A stretch of DNA of 64,000 nt from Ischnura elegans (lineage: Eukaryota; Arthropoda; Insecta; Odonata; Coenagrionidae), in assembly GCF_921293095.1 (NCBI RefSeq), contig NC_060247.1, positions 108,643,111 to 108,707,110 on the forward strand. The letters are read 5' to 3'. Shown here piece by piece: positions 47,454 to 59,053 of the stretch. Made by a program: the position numbers and the translations under genes. Below the pieces are notes generated by a model that did no database searches, had not been told where the DNA came from, and was given only the letters and a program-made list of their open reading frames with translations. Position 1 is the first letter of the stretch. Each line of letters starts with the position of its first letter.

Positions 47454-50400
47454 ATGATTCGAGCCGTATTTTCAGGTATTCTACGATTGATTGAAAACCG
47501 TGAGGTGTGAATCTGGGTAGATTGCAACGAAAGTGATAATTTTCTCGCCATTTATGTCCTCAGGCCTACGGTATCTGGAGCCAGCGCTTCTACGTTCAAA
47601 TAATAGAACTTTTAATTTCTTACCAAGTAGACTATCTCGTCCCATTGTGACAGCATACTCCACTTTCACATCTCAGTATTCTGCTTATCTAAAACCTCAA
47701 TTCTGTCAATCATCGTTGTTACAAAGCTCTAGCCTGTAAGTACTCTTTCATATTATCCTCATTTATTTATAATACCATATCGCGTAGATAATTCTGTGAC
47801 TATTCTGTAATTTCGTCATGGTATTTATTATTGTTTTTCAGGCTTAATGCGAGGCCAAATTTACCCACCATTCAGCCCAGTTCCCGGACCTTAACTAAGT
47901 TTTCCTTGAGGAAAGGGAAGAGGAAAACAGTAAAGGCAGTGATTAGACGATTTTTTCGCCTAGATTGGTGAGTTATTGTTTGCTAGTAAAAACTTTGAAA
48001 CCATGTTCCCCTCATCCTTTTAAAGCCGTATGTGAAAGCGCCTTGAGACTCACGGGGCCATGTTACTATGTACTCTCAGTAATTCAACATTGTAAAAAAG
48101 CTCATATGTACCAACTTCTGCATTAGTGAGCGTTGTAATGGTCAGGAAACGTATTCACCTTTGAGTCAGCAATCCCAGTATTTTTGACAAATTAGTGCTA
48201 GATGGAAGGCCGTCGATTTGTAGTTGACTATAGAGTAATGGAGTCGGTCAGTATACTCAGAATATTCTCATTTTATCCCAGCTCCTTATACATAATTATT
48301 CATTATGTAGATTATTACAGTTCATTCTGGTTGACTAAACGTGCATTTAGCCTTGGTTCAGCAACTTTCCCATTTATCCAAAGCATCCCATAAATATGCA
48401 CATAACAGGTTTTGGAATTTAACATTTTAGTTGAAGATTAAATGGAAGTATTTATTTTATTTTTTACATTAAAGAGAATTACTGTTAATTATTACTATAG
48501 TTGTAAACTTTTTCTGAAATAATTTGAATGGATTATAAATGATATCTCTCAGCTGCAGTAATTGTAATAACCCCTAGTTTTTAAGTTCTGGTGAAAACAT
48601 TTGTCCTAAGTGTACAATCGAATATTAGATAGACATAATCAGTCTGCCATTATGAGTTAAGGTAATGAAGTCTGCATTTTTCTGGGTTTCACCACCCTTG
48701 AACGCGCTTGCTGGAATGCGGGAGAAACTGTTGTCTCCAATACTACAACGAAGCGGTGTAACCCAGAAAAATGCAGCCTTCATTACCATCACACTACGTT
48801 AGCCTTCGCACCAATTTCTTTAGTTAAGGTACTTAGATCAATCTGATGGAACTGTTCCATCATTTATTGTAAATAAAATGCAATTTCCCAATTTTTTTTA
48901 ACTAAAAATTTGAAGCACTGCATGAAGCAAGTGACTCACGCACTCAGGTGCAAAGTTAAATACTCCAAAGGATGAAGTTCCATGAAAAAAATATTTGAAT
49001 ATATAATATATTTTAAAATTTGTCAAATATTTTTTCATGGAAAACTTCATCCTTTGGTGTATTTAAAAGTTTAATGTGACTGAGACTTAGAAGTATTAGA
49101 ATAGAACTATTCTCTGTATTTGACTTCAAGGTGCAAGATAATGTCAAAACTGGTTGTCTCCATAAATAATTTGATAAAAGTGGAAATTTTCAACTTAATT
49201 TTGTATTACTTGGTCTGCCAATTTTTCATTTCCTTCGTCTTCTCACTCCACGTGGTTGAAGGAATTAGTTCAGCTTCTTTCTCATTGCATCTTGATGGCA
49301 AAGTCACCGCAAACATTTAATATCGATTGTAGTCATTCTTAATCAATGGAATTTATAGATCCTCGTTTCAGGGGGGCCCATGACCACCTCCTCTTATTTA
49401 CTCATGAGGAACATCTTTCGTAACTAAAAGCATTGCTTTGGCCCAAACACGGAGCATATCTTTGGTGACAAGAGGTGACCATGGCATTTCTAGAACAACT
49501 AGTCAAATTCAGTTTGGCAATTTCAGCCCTTCAGGTTCACTACTCCCTTTTCTCCACAATGACATTGCTTAAATAGCTTAAGATGATGAATTGATATTAG
49601 TAAGGGGTCAAAAGTGATTGTAAGGTCAGGTTGACTCATGTTAAACAAGGACCATGATATAAAATTCTTCAAATGTAAAGTTTAATCTCGGATTGCCATC
49701 ACTTTTTGTCTATGACTGCTTATTACGCGATTTAACTCCCTTACTTGTGGCTGAGTTAAAAACGACCAAATGTGTCCACTGGGTTGCATGTGGTGGGTCG
49801 ACCTCTTGATATACAGGTTCCTTGCAATATAGATGAATTTACTTGTCACATAAGCGGTCTTGGACAAAAAGTGACAGCATACCAAGGTGGTATGGATCTA
49901 TCTTTGGGCAAGATATGTCATTTCTGTGTTAAAAAAACCTGTGAAGATGCCAGGACTTGGCAATGGGAGGCCACCAATAATAATGCCCATCACCCGGGGG
50001 AGAGGACAGCAGCTCTTCTCTATATGAGTGAAGGTGGAGACCAAAGTAGTCGGTATGGTGGCACTCATTTCATTGCAGGCATGGTAACATTTACTTTAAC
50101 GGCTGTAGTTTTGTGATGTGGAAGGCAAGGGGAATCCACCAAATCTTTATCCCAAGGAATTGTAGCTATGCCAATTTTTTTAATATCAGAGGAATTCTCT
50201 CCGGTAAAATATTTTGAAGGTTTATGAACTAGTCCCTGGTTCGTTCAGATCTCCGAATGGGGACTGCCTCAGAGGCAGTTCTTAACTTTAACTAAATGGG
50301 GTTTTTCCATTACCTGGCATCCATGTCCTCTTCAATGCTATTATTTGGGTTGGGTTAAAAAATATCAAGTTCAAGTAGAACCTGATATATTCATATTTTT

Positions 50401-53400
50401 TAGCATTATGTATTTATTTACTATATTGGTTTGAATTGAATTTCACTGTTGTATTCTACACTTTCTAGTACATACATATATCTTTGCTTGAATGTTTAAA
50501 AGCATAAAAAAGTTGTGTTTTATTTTCAAGGTTTCTTACTAGAGATGGGTCGAATAGCAGATTTCTCGAACTCGAATATCGAATTCGAATATTAAGTCAT
50601 TGCTCAAATATTCGAATACTAAACGATGAATGCGGAAATGTTTGATTCGGTTGCCTATGCAGTAGGAAACACAAGATCATGGGGAGTAAGTTTGATTTCC
50701 TTTAAAGGATTCGAACAGGAATTTAGCTGATTAATGGAATATTTTAATTTTATGGAAACAATTGGGTATACAGTTGATTCAACTAATATCTCTTTCAAAT
50801 ATTGTAAGGGGACACACCACCTCGTGAAAAATGATTGCGTTTCTCGGCATTTACACTGCTACGATGGATTTCTGTCTGATGTATACATTCTTATCTAACA
50901 AACACCATTTCAGTGGCATGCCCATCTGATACTCGGCCTTATCCAACTTCTTATTTTCAACAGGTAGCTCGCTTTACCCCCACTCCTGCTATCAAGTGCT
51001 AGCGGACAATCTGAGGCGTTTTGCAAAATACACACACTTTTCCCCTGGATTTTCTTCAATTATTTTCTGTCCATCTTTGGAAGCTCTCACGAGATAAGAA
51101 GATGAATTTGAATTGTTAGCAGGGAGAAACCAAATATCCCTTCGTCTGTGACTGTAACATAAGAGATTTATAGGACAACTCATAAATTGTAACCTGATAT
51201 ATGTTTTCGGAAAAAAATACCGCATCAACTTCCGAGAAGCTCTGCTGCTCATATCGAGTCTCGGCAGAATGCTAAGTCTCCGTCGTATTTTGACATTTAT
51301 ATCCTCGCGTAAAATGGTTAAATACAGTCAGAAATGCATCGCGTTTGGTCTTATTCTCTTTTAAATTACACGCACATTACTAATATTTCAATCCCATAAA
51401 GGTATAATATCAATTGCCGAAAGTCATTGCTAGACACCTTTTGGGCTAATAGGTGACTCATGCAGCAATTGACCTCCAGAAACTGGGAACTTTGAAGCAG
51501 GTAGGCTGAAAAAGGTCAGTGGGTGAGAAAAGGGGGGGCGCGAAACACGTTTCCATTGTTCTTGTGTAACTTGGTATTTTTTTCAAAGCTAAGGTCTTCC
51601 TAATACATTCCTGTGCGAGCTGTGACCTTTTTTTTATTTCAAAGAAGAGGAAAGCCTCAGAGGGGGGCTAGTGCTGAATGGAGGGAGATAGCGGATCTTG
51701 GGAAATGCGCTAATGTAACTATCCCACGGTACTCATGCAGCAGTTGACCTCAAGAATGGGGAACTTCCAAGCAGGTAGCCAGAAAAAGGTCAGTGGGTGA
51801 GAAAAGGGGGGAGGGCGTGAAACACGTCTTTATTGTTCTGGTGTAACTTGATATTTTTTTCGAAGCTAAGGTCTTCGTAATACAATCCCTGCGCGAGCTG
51901 GCACCTTTTGTTTGATTTCGGAGAAGGGGAAAGGGTCAGAGTGGGTGAGGCAAGTGCTGAATGGAGGGGGATAGCGGATCGTGGGAAATGCCCTAAAGTT
52001 CCTATCCCACGGCACTGAGGTTCTCCTGGTGAGGGAAACAGGGGATTTTCGGATTTTTTCACCCAATCATTTTCGGTTCCCCACGTCGAACTCTTTTCAC
52101 CGCTCTAATCCGTGAATTTGATGTAGTTCGTCAACTTGCCTAAAACGGCGCTGCATGCACTAAACTACTAGAATTCTTTACAATTTTCCGAGTCAACTAC
52201 CAACGAAAGTGCATGACAGTGTACAGCGCGAAATTCAAAGTATTCGAGAGCTTACCTTTAGCATAATTATTCGAGATCTCGAATACTTTCTAGTATTCGA
52301 GTATTCGCGGATACTATTCGCACATCTCTATTTCTTACCTTAGTTGTCCCTTGGGGTGCCAGTGATTCTTTTCTATTTGTGATGATATGTGAACCTCTCA
52401 TTTTCTGGCCCAATACTGTGTTTAAGTTATTCTCATAACCTCTGGCTACACCATAGATGTTGAATTGACTGAAATAAGCTGCAATTACACCGTTTTTTCA
52501 TTGATAGACAAATCAAAGCGTGCCATACCATTTTCAAGAATAAAAACAATCCTCTGAATTTGTATTAATTCCATATACCAACTGGTTAACCATTGGCTGA
52601 AAATATATGCATTCATTCATGTGTTTGCTTGCCATGATATTTTACTGGCAGGTGGTTAATCCTTTTCCCTTTCCGATGAAAAGAACATTTTTCAATACCT
52701 ACTAAGGGTTTCTTTTCACCATTCTCCTGTATAAATGAGTTGTACAACTAAAATGCAATCTATCCTTATTTTAATGAGCTGGTTCTCATCAGTTGATACA
52801 AGAGAGTCGTCTTTGTTGAACGGTTAAGGTCTGCTTCATTGGAATTGATAATGGTATCAGCAAGAACATTTTCGATTAATGAAGTAATTCGTTAAGTTTA
52901 TATTCTTTATACTTTCGAATTTGACTGATATTTTATCAAAATCAGCATCCTTAGCTTGGATTTCAATTCAGTTATGCCACTCAACAGTGGTGTAACTTGG
53001 AATATGCTTTGGGAGGAGGGGAACCCCCTCATATCCTCCCTGACTCCTTAGTCACTGACACGTCTCACTGCCATGATATGAACAAATGATTTTTAACTTT
53101 GAGCAGAGGTCAAAAGTAGACAGTATTTTTATATATTTTTTTATTTCTCCGAGGATTTGGGGGGGGGTATCCATCCCTTTTTTTCCCCACCGTAGTTATG
53201 CCACTGCCACTCAAATAAAGAATATTCTATTTGCTCATCATAAAGCTTAATAGGTTGCTCCTATCATTTTTCAACACTTGTGTACTGATGTTTACTTGTC
53301 AATTTACTGTAGATAATCATTAATTTCGGGCATCCCGAGTATCAGGATCCTTGCCTGGGCATTGACTTTTCATAGGAACCTAGTTTTCTTTGCGGTTCAA

Positions 53401-56400
53401 ATCTTTTCATTTATCTTGGTGGTGCATCGGGAAGGCTGTGATGTGTATTTTAGTGTTGATTATCTTGGTGGATTACAATGACTGATATGGAGAAGTGTGC
53501 TCACTGGATTAATTGGTTTTTGCCAGTAGGTACCTGGGCCAAGCAACATAAAACAACATAAAACACCACCTTCTTTGCCAGGCATCCTACCTAAAAGTTG
53601 ATCATTCATTTGGTTGGGGGGAACCCAGCCTTAGGTTTCAGGTGGGCATGTCCTTAATTTCTATGAGGCTAAGTGTGGTCTTAGCAGAAATAAGTGTCCA
53701 GGCTGAGGAACATCCAGATACCCTACCTGGTTGGAGGTCCCTAAGCCATAATGGATTCAACCAGATTGGGAATCTTTTTCCTTGTCACAAAAATGGCTTA
53801 AGGTTTTTTTTTTATACCTCACCATCCAAAGTGGCTGCTTACTTGTTCCCAAGTTTTCCAATTCCACCTTCACGTGTCAAAAAGAGTAGACTCACGTTAA
53901 TACAAACAACCTTTTTACTAAGCAAGTCGTTGGTTCCGATGAAAAGGCTAATCGAATTTATTGTAAGAGAAAAGTTAATACGAAGTTCCTCGGATAAGCG
54001 ACAGCATATAGGTGGACATACACTTCACTATGTTCTAATTATTGCCCTACGTTTACTTCTCCTTGTGCACTGTGTCCGAAAGAGCATCAATTATGGTTCT
54101 TTCTTCAGTAGGAGATACTTCAGTATCCACTCAAAATCATATAATAACTTCAATCCTGTGGAATCATGGTGACCCACTTTATACAACTTGTGAATTGGCC
54201 GTACAGTAAGTCCTCTTCTTACGAACATTCGATTTAGAAACTTTAAGAGGTATGAACAGTCAAAAAATTCAAGTGTACCCAAAATTTCAAATTTGGCACC
54301 TTTGGAATTGGCTGATTCAAAAGATATGCTGTTGTGAAGTCTGTTCAGCATTTCGCTCGGTCTTCCTTCCCTCGGACAGCTAATTTTTTCACGTCACACG
54401 CGCGGCTGCAGATTAGTTCATCACAATTGCAAGTACATACATATACATATGTACTCAAAATTGTAATGCAGTGTTGCATTCTGCAGGATAACCACACATT
54501 TCATCTACATTTATGTACTATTACCCTGCAAGCCACCTAAATAGGTGTGCAGCAGGAGGTGTTAGGACACCGGCCATTAGTGACGTCATGACACTTTTCG
54601 GTGGCTTGAATAGGTTTATCAACTAACAAACCAGGTTTTGGAACACTTGTTCGTATGTCAAGGATTTACTGTATATGGGTAGTTATCAACACTTGAATTG
54701 AATCATGCATAGCCAACAAGTTTGTGTTTCATGCATGTATGTTGTCATGGGTAGATTGACGGATTACTTTAGGGGAGGGTACAGGGCATATACCCCTCCC
54801 CCTACTCCCCCTCCCCAGATGCTTAATAAATAGGCAAGATTTTCAATACCGTTGTTATTACCTTCCTATTGTGTTGTGTAGTATGGTGACTCAATTATTC
54901 ATTGTCATTATTATTGGCCTTGAGCTCAAGTCTAGAGCACAGATTTGCCAGTCTTTGGTTACATATGTGTAACTCATTAATATTTTCATTTTAATAACTT
55001 TCGTGTGAAAATAAAGAGAATAATACATACAGTAATTGTTGTATGTTGTTTATAATCTCAAATATGAGAAGACCGTTTGCCTGTTAGAGCCTTATGCCCC
55101 CCTAAAAAAATCCTGGATCCACCCTTAGATGTTGTTGATGCCAGATGGTAATGACAATGAGAAGATGACAAGAAACTTCAGAATCAATTTGGAGAGCAAC
55201 AGCTAGGCAGTCAAAAATTGTTTTCCCTAGGATCACTTTTCAAGCAGATGACTTCAAAGCCAATAAGAATATTTTAAGATATCATTTCACAAGAAAATGA
55301 CCTACTCAGTCGCAAATGATTCTAGAGAGCACCATTAATGCTTAATTTTGTTTAAATGATAAGAAGCTATTGTCATTTCAGATCCATCTTTCATCAATTT
55401 GATGGAGCTATCCCTAGTAGATACAATCGTTTTACTGTGTAATTACAGTCACATATGTTTTAGTTCTTTAAAAACAGTATGTTATGATTGAAGAAGTGCT
55501 ATGATTAATGAACATCACCTGCATTCAACCGCATTCTTCTATTGATAAAATCAAATGAATGTTGTTTTTTTTTAATATTTATGTATAATTTAATTGCATA
55601 TACATATCATACGCATGACTCTGAAGCTTTCCTGCAGTGTGACTGTAAGTGGGGTTGATTGAAGAGACTAGAAATTTGGCAATGTATGTTTCGTTTTGCG
55701 ATGATTCCTAAAAGAAATATTCTCACAAACTCGTTACTACGAACCTCCTGTTTTTAAGCCCCATGAATTTCGTAATAACAAGAGCCTACCATAATATTAG
55801 GGAAAATCACATGATGCTGAGAGATCCAATGGCTTAGCTTGAATTCAGGCGTACACATCATGCCACTACTTTTAACTCTCAAGCTACCATCACCACCTTC
55901 AAAACCCACTTCACCCATGACCAAGACCAACTGCAAATCAGGAATCCAATAACCCATAAAAATTCTTGAGGGCAATGCAAGCTTTCACAGTACGGTCTGC
56001 ATGTGAGATGGGTGTAGATTAACTGTTCATATTTGGGTGAAAAGATGCTGAATTCCATGAGGGGAGGAGGGTAATAGATGAAAAAGAAATGAGGATACAG
56101 AGAAGGCTTCATTAATGAAGCTATATCTGACTGCATACCTTACCTGCTTCCTATTTTCAAGTCCCTAAATTTTCCCTCATTTCCTGTCCAAATTTCCCTC
56201 ACTGTTATATAAATGGCTACGCAATCTTTGATAGGGATTGAATCGGATGTAGCAAGGTAGACATATTGTGAAATAAAAGCCAAGCAATGTAAATTCGACT
56301 ATACCATTTGCTACCCACCCAGCAGAGCGACCAAACACCCACCCTGCATTCTACCACGATTTGCACCTATTTGCTATGCTTCTAGTATTTCCCCTGTGAC

Positions 56401-56825
56401 ATTTTCATGACCTCTAGTCCCATTTTTATTTCCCTGGTATTTGCATGACATCCCTGACCAGTAAGAGCTTTTAATGTAATTAGTGGAGCAGCTTCTGCCA
56501 ACATAAAACAATTTATTTTTGTGTGTATGCTTTCATTCTAATATCCTAAAATCGATAAATCACCAGGAGTATTAATTTCAGATTCTTATTTTTTAGGGGA
56601 ATTTGGATCCGGACTAAAGCTGGACGTAATAAGCATATGTGGAAAAAATCCGAGTCTCGTAAACGGAGACTTCGTCAGCATGTATTTTGTAATGCTACTC
56701 AGAGCACTTTACTAGACAAAATGGTCACTCGTTTCTGGAAGAAACGTCGTTATTACATTGATGACCCTTACGAACCTTATCACAAAAGAGATGAATTTTG
56801 GGTCACTAGGAAGAATCCCATTTGA
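47454..56825 (+). CDS. mRpL35: Mitochondrial large-subunit ribosomal protein bL35m, 4 exons
   Basis: This is a component of the 39S mitoribosomal subunit, made in the cytosol and imported. Exons: 47454-47475, 47564-47735, 47842-47967, 56597-56825. All junctions are GT-AG and phases join, giving 549 bases (182 aa plus stop); human MRPL35 is 188 aa. The N-terminus (MIRAVFSG, LRYLEPALLRSNNRTF) is basic and free of acidic residues early on, as in a presequence. The bL35 domain is KRKTVKAVIRRFFRLDWGIW followed by RTKAGRNKHMWKKSESRKRR. The metazoan tail is MVTRFWKKRRYYIDDPYEPY and ends FWVTRKNPI. Intron 3 is 8.6 kb and hosts several transposons. Head to head with Mic60. Confidence 0.93.
48661..48787. 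repeat. Hairpin with arms of about 33 bp
   Basis: The left arm is GGTAATGAAGTCTGCATTTT continuing TCTGGGTTTCACC; the right arm ends with AAAATGCAGCCTTCATTACC. The loop is about 60 bases. Confidence 0.85.
48965..49057. repeat. Hairpin with arms of about 34 bp
   Basis: The left arm is CCAAAGGATGAAGTTCCATG continuing through an A run to ATATTTGA; the right arm ends with GAAAACTTCATCCTTTGG. The loop is AT-rich. Confidence 0.85.
50540..52330 (-). mobile_element. Non-autonomous hAT-type element, copy B, perfect 8-bp TSD
   Basis: It begins TAGAGATGGGTCGAATAGCA and ends with the complement of TAGAGATGTGCGAATAGTAT, so it is copy A (24651-26325) inverted. TTTCTTAC flanks both sides (50532-50539 and 52331-52338). 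The same internal duplicated block is present (about 51440-51740 and 51730-52030). An 86-codon frame on the - strand (50992-51252; [20 protein letters not shown]) is open here but shifted in copy A. I do not recognise that peptide. It is 1791 bp. Confidence 0.9.
52985..53206. mobile_element. 222-bp hAT MITE with perfect 8-bp TSD
   Basis: The left end is CAGTGGTGTAACTTGG; the right end, reverse-complemented, is CAGTGGCATAACTACGG. CCACTCAA flanks both sides (52977-52984 and 53207-53214). It has an internal G-run near 53161. Located in bL35m intron 3. Confidence 0.9.
53215..54203 (+). other. Part of bL35m intron 3, nothing recognised
   Basis: An open frame of 176 codons (53642-54172) shows no domain or splice logic and is treated as chance. 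Confidence 0.4.
54204..54671. mobile_element. 468-bp MITE with CAGTAARTCCT ends, TA duplication
   Basis: The left end is CAGTAAGTCCTCTTCTTACG; the right end, reverse-complemented, is CAGTAAATCCTTGACATACG. Both continue with AAC. TA lies outside both ends. Non-coding. Located in bL35m intron 3. Confidence 0.82.
54746..55128. mobile_element. Decayed hAT-type MITE
   Basis: The left end reads CATGGGTAGATTGACGG; the right end, reverse-complemented, reads CTAAGGGTGGATCCAGG. ATGTTGT flanks both sides (54739-54745 and 55129-55135). The inverted repeats have diverged, so the call is moderate. C/G-runs occur near both ends. Confidence 0.5.
55136..56596 (+). other. Last part of bL35m intron 3, nothing recognised
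   Basis: AT-rich. A short CGTAATAACAAGAG segment near 55771 resembles the minisatellite unit at 41687 but is single. Confidence 0.4.
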
Positions 56826-56847
56826 ATGTGATCCTTTCTTATGGGAA

Positions 56848-56853
56848 AATAAA
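56848..56853 (+). terminator. Polyadenylation signal AATAAA of bL35m
   Basis: It lies 23 bases after the stop codon, followed by a TG/T-rich stretch (CTTGTTTCTTTTTG). A second AATAAA lies at about 56916. On the - strand a FAHD2 candidate AATAAA lies at 56935-56940, so the two transcripts probably overlap or nearly overlap at their 3' ends. Confidence 0.6.
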
Positions 56854-57160
56854 GCTCGTTAGTACTCTTGTTTCTTTTTGATGTAATATATAATGCATTA
56901 TGGCCATGAAGTGTTAATAAAATCATTTTTACAATTTATTACAAATGATCTGTTAATGCATGAATAGTGAGCAACCCTATACCAGCAGTATCAACTGCCT
57001 ATTGAAGCATACTTCCTGTGTTTTCCATATTAAGTACATTTTGGCATCCAAGATGACACTTTAAACTGGGATGACAACAAGCTATTATTCTAGCCTTGAG
57101 TAATGACCTGAGCAGTCTTCTTCTGAATATTCAGGAGGAGGACTTCTACATTCAATGCTC

Positions 57161-59053
57161 TCAAATGACAGTATTCTTCATTTTACCAATCCCAACCACC
57201 TCACTTTCAATGACATCTCCTTTCTGAAAGAAAAATAAGTTCCTTTAATAGAAAATAAAACTCTATAGCACACCTGCAAGGCCATCGGTTACATTTCAAT
57301 GTACACATAAACCCTATGTACTTAATTGACTTACTGAAAATGAAAGAAACCTACCTGCAAGAACTCAGGGGGGCTTCTGAATACACCGACCCCAGATGGT
57401 GTTCCTGTTAAGATGACATCACCTGGTAATAATGTGCAGCAACTGAAAATGAAGCATATTTTGTACCTGCAATGATTTTTAATACACTTACAAGTGGACA
57501 TTAGTTTTTGATCAATTAATTCTTTATGATTCAAGGCACATAGTTTCTTATGGTCTTATCATTCAAAAGCCTCATGTGCACATCAATTTCAACCTTAAAG
57601 ATACACTTGCAACCAAATATTAATCCTTTTGTGCCAAACGTCGGTTATAGCCATTGTGGATTTCTCTATGCAAACGACCGGACATCGGCTATAGCCAATG
57701 CGGGGTAAGGGAAGTGACCTCCAAAGTAGCAGTGGTCAGATGTGTTCAGGCAATGCCTGTGATCAAGATTAGCGATACCTTAGGGTCACTCCTCGACCAT
57801 TGAGCCTGACCCTCCTATTTATTTATGATCATCTTCACAGTAGGAATCTGTTTTGAAGTTCTTATACATTGTCGATGGTTTTTGCAATGATACATTTTGT
57901 TGCATACTGCAATTTTTTGTCATTAAATGAATTATTCATTTTGTTCTGTGCACATGCAATTTTTAAACTAAATTTTAGTGTTAGAAATAACAATCTTCTC
58001 GATTAATAGTCTTAGTATCTTGTGTTAACTAACTTTGTTGTTATCAATGCTTGAAATCCATTAAAAATTCCACAATGCTTAAAAGAAATGTTAGTAATTA
58101 CCGTATATGTCTGAATATAGTCCCCCCTGTTTTTCCAAAAATGCCTGTGGCAAAAGTAAAGGGGGGGACTATATTCAAACGCTTTTTTTTTACTTTTCCC
58201 GAAACTGAAGTGTCAAAATTAGGGGTGGGGACTATACTCATGTCAGGGAAATACGGTATTTATTATGTAAGAGTAAATTATTTAAAATCTCATGCAATAT
58301 TTGGTTCAAAAAAACAGGCAATGCAATAAGTTGACCGTGGACTCATGCTAAGATAGGGTTAGAGGGTCTAGTGCAGTGGCCAGTGTGAGGGCAAAGGGCC
58401 CCGTTGAGTTGGGACCCAAATTGGAGGGGCAAGAGTACCAGGGTAACTCCACCCAAAAAAAGTTCCATACAGAGAGGTTTAAAATATTCTTATGCTACTC
58501 GTAGCACGGAAAATGTTTTCCTCTCACAGGCACCGGCAGGAAAGGGTTAATACCTCATAAAATTAAATATCACTGTCATTTGAAATACATATATAAAACT
58601 GAAGATGACACATCTCAAAAAATGACATTAGGAACTTTACTTTCAGTAATAATAACTATTCACACCCACCAATGAAACATTTAAAATAACTTAAGCATAC
58701 TATACTCACTGAGATAAGAAAGATACAATGTCCTCAAAGGAGAAAATCATGTTAGCAGTGGTGCCCTCTTGTTTTAAAGTCCCATTCACATGGCATTTTA
58801 GTTTCAAATCTTTAGTATCCGCAATGCTTGACAGCTGCACCACAGCAGGTCCAATAGGACAGGAATTATCAGTAGCCTTGGCAAGCAGCCACTGTCCACC
58901 ATTGCGAGAGCCAGGACCCTTCCCCTGCCAATCTCGTGCGGTTAGGTCCTGGGCAACTGATAAACCAAATACATAATTCATTGCTTGACTTCTTGACACA
59001 TCTTTAGCTTTCCTTCCAATGATCAGTGCCACCTCCACCTCATAGTCAAAATT
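57161..59053 (-). CDS. FAHD2: Fumarylacetoacetate hydrolase domain protein (FAHD2-like), 3' exons
   Basis: Members of this family are Mg-dependent hydrolases/decarboxylases acting on oxo-acids, usually in mitochondria; the exact substrate of FAHD2 is unsettled. Exons in transcript order: 58710-59053, 57355-57442, 57161-57223, GT-AG with joining phases, and a stop at 57161. The protein has [19 protein letters not shown] (the two metal-binding glutamates in EVE), [13 protein letters not shown] (ARD metal ligand), [20 protein letters not shown] (catalytic-site lysine), [40 protein letters not shown] (family signature) and [17 protein letters not shown]. There is a small insertion, GKGPGSRN, after ARDWQ compared with the human protein as I recall it. 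About 165 C-terminal residues are covered, half to two-thirds of the FAH domain. The N-terminal exons with the GMNYVDH-type motif were not found. Confidence 0.9.
57624..58546. mobile_element. TTAA-flanked MITE (piggyBac-type) with a nested MITE
   Basis: The left side reads TTAA then TCCTTTTGTGCC; the right end, reverse-complemented, reads TTAA then CCCTTTCCTGCC. TTAA is at 57620-57623 and 58547-58550. Inside are direct GGTTATAGCC/GGCTATAGCC repeats near 57644 and 57675, and the small MITE at 58099-58258. No transposase. Located in a FAHD2 intron. Confidence 0.6.
58099..58258. mobile_element. 160-bp MITE, TACCGTATATGTCTGAATAT family
   Basis: The left end is TACCGTATATGTCTGAATAT followed by AGTCCCCC; the right end, reverse-complemented, is TACCGTATTTCCCTGACATG with AGTATAGTCCCC. 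The element is homologous to 38311-38460, including GAAACTGAAG and AAAATTAGGGG blocks. The target duplication is uncertain. Confidence 0.7.

Larger units (their letters stand above)
47968..50539 (+). other. First part of bL35m intron 3, with two long hairpins
   Basis: No exons were recognised. Two near-perfect hairpins are present (48661-48787 and 48965-49057). A 114-codon open frame at 49772-50116 has no motif and is not called. Confidence 0.45.

Noticed and set aside
49772-50116. 114-codon open frame on +
   Set aside because: No recognisable motif and no supporting splice sites; intronic.
53642-54172. 176-codon open frame on +
   Set aside because: No domain, start context or splice logic; it sits in bL35m intron 3 and is probably chance.
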